NCBI GenBank assembly: GCA_036925085.1
Contig: JAUPFP010000039.1
Coordinates: forward strand, 1,781,001 to 1,845,000
Direction: 5' to 3'
Source of the DNA: Brachycybe producta
Taxonomy: Eukaryota; Arthropoda; Diplopoda; Playtdesmida; Andrognathidae
Length of the DNA stretch: 64,000 nt
Below the pieces are notes generated by a model. That model was not told where the DNA came from. It was given only the letters and a program-made list of their open reading frames with translations, and searched no databases. The translations under genes and the position numbers were made by a program. Below are positions 1 to 21,910 of this stretch, in pieces (the stretch's first letter is position 1; every line of letters begins with the position of its first letter).

Positions 1-1278
1 ATATTAAAAAATTTAATTAAAAAAATGAAAATTCACTTTTTTTAAATTAATTTTTTTTATAATTTTATTAATCATAATTTATTTATATAAAAAAAAACAA
101 GACTACTACTCTAATTATAATAATTTGTTTTAATTTTTATAATGTTTCTCATAATTTTTCTCTCATTAACCCACTTTTCTTAAAATTGTTTTCGAAACGC
201 GGTTTTTTTTTTACTTTCTGTTTGCTTCTGATTGAAATTCTCAGTTGATTGAGAATTAATACGCTCCACCCATACACACCCACCCACAATACAATGGAAA
301 TATGTTTTGTGGCCGCCATAGAAACCAAATGTTGCGTAGGAAGTGAAGAACGGGGAGGACTTCTTAAAAAAAAAAAAGTAACCTGGGAACGGCGTTTAAT
401 AAAATTTGCCTTTCGGCAAGGGTGGAGTGTATTCCTACTTCATGTTGTGCGACACCCTCCGCCGCCAAATACACTTAACACACATTTAACACGTTCTTCA
501 CAAATGAAATAAATCATCTATTCTTTTTTTTAAAAAAAATCTCCTACCACCACCTCTTCCTTGTAACGTACTCTGAAGTTACAGTTACTTTCTACATAAA
601 ATACATTACGGATGAATGATTTTTAAAAAGTAATTCAGAAGCGATCTTGTGAGTTATGAGAAATGAAAATAATAAATCAAATAATACGTGGAATTTTAAG
701 TTTGATAAATTATTTTGCAAATTATCATGCGTAGGCTTGTGGCAGAGGGACAAGAGCCGAATGCATTTTCACTAGAGCCACAACATAAAAACCCAACAAC
801 AATAACCCTAATTTACTCTTGTGCAGTTCATTTTAATTCAGTATCTGAACTTTCTACATTTACATTGGGGGGAAATTGTTATTTGAATATTAAAAATGAC
901 TCTGCAAGCAGCCAACAAGGCCCATGGCAGAGGAACAAGGGTCCAATTGCTGCATAAGAAATGCTTGTTATTCTATATTGTAATGGTAGGTTAGAATAAA
1001 TTATTTTGACAGTGCGTTTTATTATAATGCTTTTGGACAAAAAAATTCATTTGCCATAGGCCCGCTAGGCTGCTTGCGAAGTAGTTATTCAAGGTCAAGT
1101 ACAAAATCAGCTTGACAGCCATGTGGCAGAGGGTGATAATTCCCAATCAGTGTGAGAAAAATCTATGAATCCCATAAAAACAACTCCTTTGGAAGTGAGT
1201 TTCATTCTCGAATGACCCTACTGAACTTTCGGATAGTTGTTTTGGTTGACAAATATCAGATTATTAATTACTATGTAG
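1..1278. other. Presumed KIF21 intron, no exon seen
   Basis: The first recognisable kinesin codons start at 1279 directly after an AG acceptor, so the preceding sequence is taken as intron. I searched both strands for the N-terminal motor segment that should precede the P-loop (about 90 residues in the family) and found nothing. It must lie upstream of the window. The short reading frames here are not conserved protein. The segment 899-1130 belongs to a dispersed repeat (family C below). Confidence 0.7.
899..1130. repeat. Dispersed repeat family C, copy 1
   Basis: A motif beginning CTCTGCAAGCAGCCAACAAG, followed by a GGCAGAGG-ACAAG stretch, recurs at 8258-8460 and 34253-34480. The reverse-oriented GCTAGGCTGCTTGCGAAG at about 1066 suggests inverted ends. 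There is no coding capacity. It resembles a short non-autonomous element, but termini and target duplication are unclear. Confidence 0.5.
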
Positions 1279-12927
<11,649 letters not shown>

Positions 12928-13140
12928 CAGCCATTTTGACCTCAACTAATTTATAAACAAATAATGATGATCTTTCTACTCTACTAGTCGCCTCCCCCTT
13001 TTTTGATTTCAATTTTAATTCCATTTTTAATTCTACATTCCAATTTTGTTTTCTTTCTTTACGTTTACAATTAACTTTGAATTTTAATTTTTTAAGTTTT
13101 GATTTTTAAAACAACAAAATGCCTTGAAAATATAAGTTAT

Positions 13141-13146
13141 AATAAA
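13141..13146 (+). promoter_or_regulatory. Possible KIF21 polyadenylation signal AATAAA
   Basis: AATAAA lies 214 bases after the KIF21 stop codon, in the right orientation. In AT-rich DNA this hexamer is common by chance, so this is only a candidate. Confidence 0.35.
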
Positions 13147-13264
13147 AAACCTACATTTTTTTGAAGCTAAAAAAACTTTCCTATTTTACAAAATTCCCCT
13201 TCAGGCTCCTCCTACCTTTTACGATATTTAAAATTCCCTTCCCTGCACTCCCTTTATTGTTGTA

Positions 13265-13382
13265 TTCTTAAAGATTACTAAGTCAAAGGTTAGGACTAAA
13301 CTCACCAATTTTTACATGAAATTTCTTAGCGAAAGTTGGTGAGTTTAGCCTTACCTTTGACTTAGCAATCATTAAGAATACT
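13265..13382. repeat. Hairpin-forming inverted repeat
   Basis: The left arm TATTCTTAAAGATTACTAAG continues into GTCAAAGGTTAGGACTAAAC. The right arm carries the inverse (GTTTAGCCTTACCTTTGAC, then CTTAGCAATCATTAAGAATA). The arms are about 45 bases with few mismatches and a short AT-rich loop. It is probably a small MITE in the 3' intergenic region. Confidence 0.6.
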
Positions 13383-14224
13383 ACCTTCAGCTTCAAAATG
13401 AGCCATTAGTCGATTAAATCAAATTGAGATTTTATTTTTAAAAAACGGTAAGATGATAGAATGAATGTTTTTTTTTATTTAATTTAATTAAAAAAAAAGC
13501 CCTAAACGTGGTAGCTGTGATAAAAATGTTTTTTTTTTTTTCGTATTCCCCTTTTAAATGCAAATCTTGTTCCGTGTACCAACTAGGATCGTAAAAAGAG
13601 CAAATTAACAAACTTTTGTTTCTTACTCAGGTTGTTTAAAACAGAAACAGTTGTGATTTTATGTAGTAATTGGGTCCAAAGTATCTCAAATAAAAAAAAT
13701 CTTTATAAATAAATGAATGAATGAAAACAATGATAGAATATATGTATAGTTCTGCTTCACCTTAAGATTAACAACACTGGACCCACTTTGATACCATCAG
13801 CGCCGCCCGTTGACTCTAGTGGTGGTCGGTTTGGGCGACAAGCCGAATACGTTTTGCAAATCAAACGAGCCCACCAAAAAAGTGGTTCGTGTAAAAAGGC
13901 TTTGCTAAGCAAATGAACTTTTGAAACGACTTTTGTGTTGATCCATTCAAAAATGGCAATAAAAATGTTTAAATTTTAATGTAAAATAATTGTTATTTTT
14001 GAAATTATTTTTTAACTTAAATAAAAAAATAAGATATCTTGAATTTAATAAAAAAAATATTAAAAATCATAACCATAAAGAAAATGTGAATTATTGATTT
14101 TTTCTTGCTCCGTCTTTAAATATGAGCATAAGACATTTTTTTTTTTTACTTTGCTCCTCTTGGTATATTTTGTTTTAAGTTTTTCACGCAAACGTTTTTC
14201 AAAAGAAACATTGCAAAAAAAAAT

Positions 14225-14412
14225 CGAAGTGTTTTAGAAACTAGAATAGTTGGTGATAATGCTAACAGTTTTCTTCATGATGATATCTTTCAAAACACAC
14301 TTCTTATGACAGTTTGAAAAAAAAGCGAAAATAGTTATTTTTAAGATATCGCCATGAAAAAAACTTAACATAATCTTTAACCATTCTAGTTTTGAAAACA
14401 ATTTCAAGAATT
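14225..14412. repeat. Family A variant MITE
   Basis: Begins GAAGTGTTTTAGAAACTAGA, continues with AATAGTTGGTGATAATGCT and ends around CCATTCTAGTTTTGAAAAC. This variant, with TTGGTGAT and GGTTAAAGAT-type arms, also occurs near 35735-36215 and 50365-50540. Confidence 0.6.
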
Positions 14413-14486
14413 GCAAAACGCTATTTTGCAGCCATTAAATGAGCTCCGTTGTTTCTCTAGTTTCCATTCGGCAGCTCTTTCGAAGA

Positions 14487-16943
14487 TTATTTACTATTGA
14501 AAAAGATCCTCATATCGAGCGCTACCGAATCACTTTTGCTCGAACTGAAATTCCAAGTTTTGGACATTGAGAAAGTCTTTTCGACGAACGACGTCGATAA
14601 CGGAACGGACAACACTTTCAGTGCTAGCCTCGAAATTGTCGGCAACTGATTGGAACACGTCTTCCAAAACTGAGTCGGTGATAACGCCTTCGTGCCGCTA
14701 ACGATCTTTTCGTACCTTTGAATTTCTTCTATCGGAACGGGATCCGTTCCGAAAAAATACAACTCTTTCACATACGTCGAAATTTGACTGCTATCACAAG
14801 TGACCATTCGATGATCAAGAAGTTCTACGATCTTCCAAAATCCTGCAAAGGGCATCATCGATTCTAAACGGATTTTCAGTTCGGAAATGGCGAAACCCTC
14901 TTTGCTCAAACCGTTAGCGACTTCAAACATCGTGCTCCAGATGCAACTGGGCAAAAGCGTCCCTTTTTCAAAGTCGTCGATCACTTTTGAAAGACCGCAA
15001 GAGATGTTTTGGATTCTTTTCAACAGTTCCTTCGTCTGATCTCGACAGACGAGATCTTTGAGTTTCAGAGGATTCAGACCGGTTTCGTTTATTGTCGACA
15101 TCCAACTCTTTAACCAATCAAAGTTATCGCAAAGGAAGATAACGACACGTAACCAATCGAAAGGCCTTTTGGAAGAGACGAGATACGGAAGAAGACGAAC
15201 TTGTCCGTCTTTCGACTGTTGTTTCAGGTCGACGATCAGAGATTGTTTCCGGTGCGGATCCGCTTTAAGTGCGGTATCGACGGCAAACGCCAACTGATCT
15301 AAAATTGTACATTGGCTTCTAACTTCGTTGATTACAGCTCCAAGAATCGTTTCCCAACACGGGAAACAATGTAACCTACAAGGGAGTCCAAAACACCTCT
15401 AGTTTTTCGCTACATTTTTTATGTTCACGTTCATTTTAAACGAATATCTTAATTAAAATGTTTTTACGTACTAATTTGTATAATATGTAAAATGATTTTA
15501 AGCGTTTTGTTCGCTTCTCACCTCGGACAGAATTGTTTGAGAGGATCTCCGACTGCGACGAAATACTCAGAGTTGCTCGATAACAGAACCACGACGTTCT
15601 TTCCTTCGATTCGTACAGACTCCAAGGCAGAAACAGTCAAGCGGAATGCAGCATTGGTGTCATAAGTCTCGAGGAACTGCGTCGCAACTAGCTTCAATTT
15701 AAATTGTTCTCCAAGTGGCGATACAAACACGTTAAGAGCTATCAGACCGCTCGTTCCAGTGTCCATCGTATCGTCCAGAACGATACAAACATCTCGATCG
15801 CTATCGAAAGTTAAAAATAAAACAAAAACAGACAGAATCGTTTACGATCGTTATATTAACAATAAGGTGATAAATTAATTATTACAAGCATGCGGCCGCC
15901 GTGTTTCCAAGATCAACGGCTGAAACGCCGCCGTCGTCGTAAAACAAAGATCCGAACGATTTCTTCGGAAGTTCGTAATCGAGGTTGTCCTTGAGCCAGA
16001 AACGGAACCTTTGGTCGTCGAAAACGGTTATTGGAATTTTGACGTCTACCAGTGTAGACGAAGAAGAAGAGATCGTTCGATTCGAATCTGCCACTTCCAT
16101 CGACTGCGATACGGTTTCTCTTTGCAAACGTCCGTCGGTTGTCTTCGTACTCTTCGACGTTTTCTTCTTCTTCTGTTGTTGTTGTTGTCGTTCTTCTCCT
16201 TCAACTTCTCGTTTTCTTGTAGTCGAATAGTCGCTGGCACGACTCATTTCGTAACTGTTATTAATATTCATACTCATTTGTGCTTGAATTAGTGAATTTA
16301 TGGGCGATATTCCGAACGCCTGTTGTTGCTGGTAATGCTCGTAATGATCTACAACACACACACACAAAACGGGTAAACGTAATACCGAGTAAAAAACCTG
16401 GGTTTCAGAAATTCTTTCGAAATAGGATTCGGCGTCTAAGCTCTAAGCAGGTTGACCGCACAGCTTTTTCGTTTTATTTCGCGCAGATATTCTTTCGATT
16501 AGCAGCCGCTAGCCTTCAAGCTAAGACTGTTGAGTTGTATGTTTCGCTGAAGGCGCAAAAGGAAAATTATTCCAATTAGGCGACGCTAGCCTCCATGACA
16601 ACGCTATAGTTTGTCATATATATATATAGGTTGCGCGTCCACAGTCTTAGCCTGGAGGCTAGCGGCTGCTAATCAAAATCGCAGCACAGTCTCCTGCATA
16701 GAGGCTAAACGGTAACCCCTAACCGATAGAATATCTCGGGTTTCATCATATTTCTAACGTGAGTTTACCTGATTTGCCCTTGGCGTGTTTCCTGCTGACA
16801 GAATGGGCTTTTATGACACACTTTTTCATGTGATCCAGGAATTCATTGCAGAAAGGACAATAAAGTTTATTGTCGTACACTTGGAAACCACTTTCGGGAA
16901 ACTCGTACAACCTTTGTTGCGGTAAAATCGTCACTTTTGGCAT
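14487..16943 (-). CDS. CGGBP1-like zinc-finger / hAT transposase-derived protein
   Basis: Likely nuclear DNA-binding protein descended from a hAT transposase. Minus-strand exons: 16943-16769, 16348-15886, 15800-15522, 15375-14487, with matching phases and TAA, giving 601 residues with no internal stop. The ATG at 16943 is the first in frame; an acceptor AG lies 15 bases upstream (16959-16960), so either the leader is spliced or coding extends upstream. Residues 29-53 form C-x2-C-x14-H-x5-H, closely resembling the CGGBP1 finger (KLYCPFCN with HMKK). A Gln/Lys/Ser-rich spacer follows. The stretch VCIVLDDTMDTG at about 215-230 fits the first catalytic Asp region of hAT RNase H-like folds. Residues about 538-580 fit the hAT C-terminal dimerisation motif (FWKTCSNQLP and LSVPLSTSFVEKTFS). 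I see no flanking hAT terminal repeats. Intactness plus three introns suggests domestication rather than a mobile copy, but expression is unknown. Confidence 0.8.
16490..16732. repeat. Hairpin repeat family B, copy 2
   Basis: Contains CGATTAGCAGCCGCTAGCCT and, inverted, AGGCTAGCGGCTGCTAATC, enclosing a second AGGCGACGCTAGCCTCC segment and TATATATATATAGG. Lies in the first intron of the hAT-derived gene. Confidence 0.65.
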
Positions 16944-17088
16944 TCCAAAAGACAAACACTAAACAAAAGATTCAAGTTTCTTACTTTTCAAGACGAAAAA
17001 CACAAACAAACAAATAGACGTTGGAAGATGGAGCTAAATAGCGCTCCTAGTGGCAGGTTAGTGGCGTTACAGCCTCGCATAGATAGCG

Positions 17089-18205
17089 TCCATGGAGATA
17101 GAAAAGAATAGAGAGGCCGACCTAGCTGCCATTTTTGAAGCAAATTGAAAGAGTGGCCGCCATGACAGTTGCAGGCAAAAGAGTATGTATCATTCATGGT
17201 CTGTGTAATGACCATGAGCAGTAATTGGCAAGAATTATTTTATTTCACATATCAGATAATATCATACATAAATAACACCACATAATATATGTTCCATTTT
17301 AATTTTATTAATAAAAAGAAAAGTTTAAATGAAACAATTACAATACATGAATAATTCTCGTCGAATGACCGGCATGTCCCCCGGACTTAAATCCTGTAGA
17401 AAACGTTTGGGACATCATCGTACGTGATGATTAGGCAGATTGCCATGATTATACTACAATATCAAAGCTCTGAAAAGTGCCATTTTAGCTGCTTCGGGCA
17501 AAATTTAAGTAAATCACTGTAAATGTGTTTATAAATCCAATTTAAACTATGTAGAAAAGAATGTTTTAAGTTCTAAAACATCAGGACAGTCATATACCTT
17601 ATAAATTTTAATGTTACTGTTGTGTTCTGAATGTTATTGTGTCACAATAATTAATAAAAGTGAAAAGTTCATTAGTGTGTCTATAATTATGAAATGGTCA
17701 TTTTCCAGTTTTTAATTTTTTTAATTTTTACCTTTTTAAGAAAAAAAATTTCTCGCTAGCAGAAAGTTTGTAATATAAGATGATCTCTTTATGTTGAAAA
17801 TTTCCGGCGAATCTATCAATTATAACACAAGATATAACCAATTTTTGGGGTGCGTCTATAAATATGAAACGCATTGTATTAATCATAATATTAGACATAC
17901 CATATTCTAATTATTTACTTCAGTTTGAATTATTCATTTATTGTAATTGTTTCATTTAAACTTTTCATTTTATTAATAAAATTAAAATGGAACATGTATT
18001 ATGTGGTGTTATTTATGTATGATATTATCTGATATGTGAAATAAAATAATTCTTGCCAATTACTGCTCATGGTCATTACACAGACCATGAATGATACATA
18101 CTCATTTGCCTGCAACTGTCATGGCGGCCGATAGTTTCTGTGGCCTCAGATTGGTGGCGCTGTTTTCCAAAGTGTTGCCCCTCTATTATTTTCTATCTCT
18201 ATGAT
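17089..18205. mobile_element. Tc1/mariner-related element with long inverted ends
   Basis: The segment from 17155 (GGCCGCCATGACAGTTGCAG) to about 17350 is repeated inverted up to 18129, giving terminal inverted repeats near 190 bp. A weaker extension (GAGATAGAAAAGAATAGAG inverted as CTCTATTATTTTCTATCTC) reaches about 17089 and 18205. The interior holds a decayed transposase C-terminus at 17366-17434, reading PPDLNPVENVWDII, the Tc1 DDE third-acid block. The tryptophan codon before it is mutated to TGA. Inner short inverted GTGTGTCTATAATTATGAAA-type sequences may be the original Tc1 ends. Dead copy. Confidence 0.75.
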
Positions 18206-18394
18206 AGCGTCCTTAGCCCTAGCGGCAGTTTCTTATGAGTGACGTCATGCAGCACCAAATTTAAACCTGAAATCTGATGCAAACAGATGTGAGGTCATTT
18301 AACCCTGTTAACTTCATTTAAAAAGAAAGGCGCACGTGGCACCGTCATCGTGACGTCATGGAGAAAAATAGTTACCTCGCCATAATAAGAGTTG

Positions 18395-18602
18395 GCTTGT
18401 GACGTCAGACGGGGGACGTCAGAAAATTTAGGTTTCTTGACATTTTAACTGATTAAAACGGGGTAATAATAAGAAAAGAATGCAAAGAACCCTTTAGTTT
18501 AACATTCCCTTTTCTATCAAGAGTCATATAATGACAAAATAATAAATTTTGTGACAACCCTTCTGACGTCACAACCTTCATCTCATGATGAAGCAACTAT
18601 AA
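18395..18602. repeat. GACGTCA inverted-repeat element (family D), copy 2
   Basis: Arms contain GGCTTGTGACGTCAGACG and CCTTCTGACGTCACAACC, enclosing TTGACATTTTAACTGATTAA as in the other copies. Sits downstream of the ERI exon on its strand. Confidence 0.6.
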
Positions 18603-18849
18603 TATTCAGCGCAACAAGTGGTGTTTTTTTTTTGTGGAGAATTAACAGAGTGAGGGTTAAAGGTGGGAGGAATACTGCTTGCATATTCGGCATTTCCTCT
18701 TATAGACGTCATCTTCTTTAAATTCATATTCAAGCTGTACACAGAAGAAAAAAAGAGAAATAGAATGAAATGTCAACTGTAAACGCGGCAGTAATGCTTA
18801 AAGGCGAAGACGGCGGTCGTGAAGATAATAGAATCTTAAGATACTTCAC

Positions 18850-19143
18850 CTGTGGTTGCAAAGGTGTTTTATCGCAAGTAGCTTCAAAATCCAAGATAAG
18901 AAAATAGTCGAACTTCTGTTTCGAATCCTTAGTACAATAAGAATGTCGTTGATTACGCAAAGAAAACGGAGGAGGAGAAGGAGGATTAGGAAAAGACGGT
19001 CGGAAGGAGGTCGATGTAAAACCGGCGGCGGCGGCGAAGTTTCGCTTCGAAACGGACATCACCGATAAAGATAACGACGAACAAACAGCATTAAAATGAC
19101 TACAAGTGAAACCTAACGAAGAACGAAATGCAGAAGACAACAT
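18850..19143 (-). CDS. ERI1/ERI3-like 3'-5' exoribonuclease, first exon only
   Basis: ATG at 19143 (minus strand) opens 98 codons ending CAG before a GTGAAG donor (phase 0). The last residues include YFLILDFEATCDK, the Exo I motif of DEDDh exonucleases in the ERI1/ERI2/ERI3 group. The closest remembered match is ERI3, with LDFEATCDKP then HPQ. The first ~75 residues are Ser/Pro/Ala-rich and unconserved, possibly a targeting leader. Family members need Exo II and Exo III in later exons, which I could not find between here and the KIF21 gene. Either the rest was deleted when the neighbouring hAT gene and repeats arrived, or it is an orphan exon now used by another transcript. A GC-rich run (GGCGGCGGCGG at about 19249) upstream may mark a promoter. 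Function as a nuclease is unlikely from this piece alone. Confidence 0.65.
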
Positions 19144-19480
19144 CCTTTGATATTATTATTATTATTATAGTAACGAATCCTAACGATAGACGACTTGAAA
19201 TTGACGAAATGAAAATTTAGTCGGAAGAAAACGACAAGAAAACGAAGGCGGCGGCGGCGGCCATTACAGTAAATAAATCAGACGACAAATAATAAGACTG
19301 ATGGCGACACCTGTTAACAAAACATGGAAACTACGATATGAATCTAAAATCTAAGCTTGTTAGAGACTAGAAGAGTAAATTTAAAAAAAATAATAAATGG
19401 GAAAGAAATAACAGAATTCAAAATTTCGAAACATTTGAGCTGATATTAGACAACGCGCATTTAAAAAATGTCATACCGAG

Positions 19481-20135
19481 AGCGTCTGCTATTCCAGCGG
19501 CATGGAACAATTGTCGCGCACTCCTCACGATAGTACACACCTGTTAAATGTCGTACATTGTGAAGGCGGCGATTGCGCTTCATGCCACACACGAAGCAGC
19601 GCGTGCAGCACGAGTACATGAATTGGCAGTAAAAACGCTAACATGAATGTCTTACTGTATCAACTGGAAATGGGGGGGTTTCGCATATTAGGAGAGAAGA
19701 GGCCAATGGATGACGGTGGGTGGTCTGAAGCCTGGCGGTCACTGCGGCATCTAAAACACCGCTACAAACTCCAACCAAACTACCAAATTAGTATATAATA
19801 AATAAATAAATGTAATATATAATTATATGACCCTAACACGTGGTTCACAGAATTAAATGATTTAAAGCAGGATGTCATAAAGAGCTGCTATTCCAGCGGC
19901 ATGGAACAATTGTCGCGCACTCCTCACGATAGTACACACCGTTAAGTGTCACCCATTGTGAACGCGGTGATTGCGCTTCATGCCACACCCACGGCTTTCG
20001 ATGTTGCATGAGTACAAAGATGGTCCATAAAAAAGCTACCATGAATGTCTTACTGTATCAAATGGAAATGAGGGGGTTTCTTCCATTAGGAGAGCTGGTC
20101 ACACTGAAGCCTGGCGGTCATTGGGGGGTATCCAA
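19481..20135. repeat. Two copies of a ~250 bp unit
   Basis: The sequence GCTATTCCAGCGGCATGGAA runs on for nearly 60 identical bases at 19490 and again at about 19889. Both continue through GATTGCGCTTCATGCCACAC and a final GAAGCCTGGCGGTCA. On the minus strand both copies can read VYYREECATIVPCRW, but the rest is interrupted. This may be a fragment of a decayed element; I cannot assign a family. Confidence 0.6.
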
Positions 20136-20410
20136 CAATAATAATATTGTGATCTTTCTATAGTATTCTTCTGTATATCTTTCTATAGTATCTACCCTGT
20201 GGCCTATTACATGAATAGAGATATATATATAGCCTCTTTACAGATGATAATGATTTTTCACGTTGTCCAGTTGTTGATTTTTATGAATACGATTTAATAA
20301 ATACGATTTGTTGTTCACAGATGTTGAAATGGGGGCTGCTCGAACTATGACAGTGTATTAACCATGGAAAGAAAGGAATGAGAGGACGAACTGTTCCGAG
20401 ATCTGGAGAG

Positions 20411-21155
20411 TTGATTTGTTGTCTCGTCTCTTGCGTTGTGGGGTGGGAACGGCGCTAGTCGTTCTACACCAAGAGTGCCCTCGAGCCGCAACTGCAGCAG
20501 CAAGGGTCTGGATTGGTTTCCCTGGAAACCATCAACGGTTCCTTGACAGCTCCTTCTTAATTACGATCCACATTGGAATCCAATTTGGCTACTGGTGACA
20601 GTTGCAGCCATAAGTGAGATGGCTCCGTAAGCAGTAATTATTAAATTGAGCCTTGAACTATTGAGAGCATTTCAGTGAGCTCATGCATGCACCAATTGAT
20701 TCGTGCGACAGATGACGGACGCAAAATTAAAACTTTGCGCTCCAAAGATCGATCACAATAAAAATTTTGTGAAAAAAGAAGGTGAAAATAAATTTTGATC
20801 GAGGTAAAAAAAATAACCTCGATCAAAATTTATTTTCTCCCCTATTTGCAAGTTGATTTGTTCGTCCTTGTTCTTGCTCTGTGGGGTGGGAACGGCGCTA
20901 GTCGTTCTACACTAAGAGTGCCCTCGAGCCGCAACTGCAGAAGCGAGGGCCTGGATTGGTTTCCCTGGAAACCACCAATGGTTCCATGACAGCTCCTTCT
21001 TAATTACGATCCACATTGGAATCCAATTGGCTACTGGTGACAGTTGCAGCCATAAATGAGATGGCTCCGTAAGCAGTAATTATTAAATTGAGCCAAGACC
21101 GTTCAGAGCATTTCAACGAGCTCAAGCACCAATTTATTCGTGCAACAGATAACGG
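20411..21155. repeat. Direct repeat pair of ~305 bp
   Basis: 20411-20720 and 20851-21155 share GTGGGGTGGGAACGGCGCTA, CTGGATTGGTTTCCCTGG, and the segment from CAGCTCCTTCTTAATTACGA through GAGCATTTCA, at a 440-base offset. A perfect hairpin lies between them (20781-20842). The unit has no long reading frame and looks like an element duplicated in tandem with its hairpin. Confidence 0.7.
20781..20842. repeat. Perfect hairpin 1 of hairpin family G
   Basis: GGTGAAAATAAATTTTGATC then GAGGT pairs with ACCTCGATCAAAATTTATTTTC over about 25 bases, with a short A-rich loop. Confidence 0.8.
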
Positions 21156-21265
21156 ACAGTTGGGAGTGAAGAGATGTTTACGATGGTAATTATTTTGTAT
21201 ATATTTTAATGAGAGACAACGTGAAATATCGCTAACATTGTATTGAATGGATCTCATGTAAATGA

Positions 21266-21353
21266 GATAAAAAAAAGGGGTGAAAATCAATTTTGATCAA
21301 GTTTCAAAAATAATTGACTCGATCAAAATTGATTTTCACCCCTTTTTTTTATC
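21266..21353. repeat. Hairpin 2 of hairpin family G
   Basis: GGGGTGAAAATCAATTTTGA at 21277 pairs with its exact inverse ending at about 21342, flanked by runs of A and T that extend the stem to roughly 35 bases around a 17-base loop. Confidence 0.8.
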
Positions 21354-21390
21354 AAAAATTTTACGAAGTGAAAAATCGTTAAATAAATAC

Positions 21391-21482
21391 AAAAAAGGGG
21401 TGAAAATCAATTTTAATCGAGTTTCAAAAATAATTGTATTTTTGAAACTCGATCAAAATTGATGTTCACCCCTTTTTTATCA
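21391..21482. repeat. Hairpin 3 of hairpin family G
   Basis: GGGGTGAAAATCAATTTTAA, then TCGAGTTTCAAAAATA, pairs with the inverse TATTTTTGAAACTCGATCAA and so on. The stem is about 40 bases with almost no loop. Adjacent to hairpin 2 in the same orientation. Confidence 0.8.
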
Positions 21483-21754
21483 AAAATTTTATTTTGACCA
21501 CAAAGTTAGAACCGCATAGTTTTAATTTTGGCGGCAAATGTCGGTTGTCACATGGCCTTAAAACGTGATGAGTGATTAGGTTCTAAGGAGTGGCCGCCGC
21601 CGCCGCCATCATAATTAACGAAGACGAATTTCTCATTTAATGGATTCAATGAAATTAATTTAATGTTGTGTCCGTGTGAATTTATTTTTCTTAAACGTGA
21701 AGTTGTAATTGTGATTTAAACTCTGATTATACTTTCTATCAAGAGCAAACCGAA

Positions 21755-21910
21755 TAGATACTTGAAAGTGTTTTAGAAACTAGAAGGGTCGCTCAATCGT
21801 TTAAGGACACATTTTCATGTTGATTGGATATCTTTTAAAATATGCTTTTTTTAAACACGATGTTTTTTAATTTGTGTCTGTTAAAACGTTTATTTTGAAA
21901 AATAACATTC
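21755..21910. repeat. Family A MITE, left part
   Basis: Contains CTTGAAAGTGTTTTAGAAAC, then TAGAAGGGTCGCTCAATCG and TTCATGTTGATTGGATATC. The right arm is not convincing, so this appears truncated. Confidence 0.6.

Larger units (their letters stand above)
12928..14486. other. 3' intergenic region between convergent genes
   Basis: Separates the KIF21 stop codon from the stop of the minus-strand hAT-derived gene. AT-rich. It contains a polyadenylation signal at 13141, a hairpin at 13265-13382 and a variant family A element at 14225-14412. No further gene was seen on either strand. Confidence 0.6.
16959..18849. other. Stretch between hAT-derived gene and ERI exon
   Basis: Holds a Tc1-like element with long inverted ends (17089-18205) and a GACGTCA-family element (about 18395-18600). 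I looked here, on the minus strand, for the missing ERI exons (expected motifs after the DFEATCD exon) and found none. A short open segment after an acceptor (18734 down to 18661) encodes a KCRICK stretch before a stop and is not ERI-like. Confidence 0.55.

Noticed and set aside
249..957. Open reading frames on the plus strand upstream of the kinesin exons
   Set aside because: No kinesin motor or other domain; the second overlaps a dispersed repeat also seen at 8258 and 34253.
15985..16292. Overlapping plus-strand frames rich in Ser, Phe and Leu
   Set aside because: They are the antisense of the Gln/Lys-rich exon of the hAT-derived gene.
18661..18734. Possible second ERI exon (minus strand) after an acceptor
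   Set aside because: It encodes LEYEFKEDDVYKRKCRICK then a stop within 24 codons and does not resemble the expected continuation of ERI proteins.
20411..21482. Repeat-hairpin alternation considered as a CRISPR-like array
   Set aside because: Only two long units, a eukaryotic context, no spacer regularity and no cas genes.
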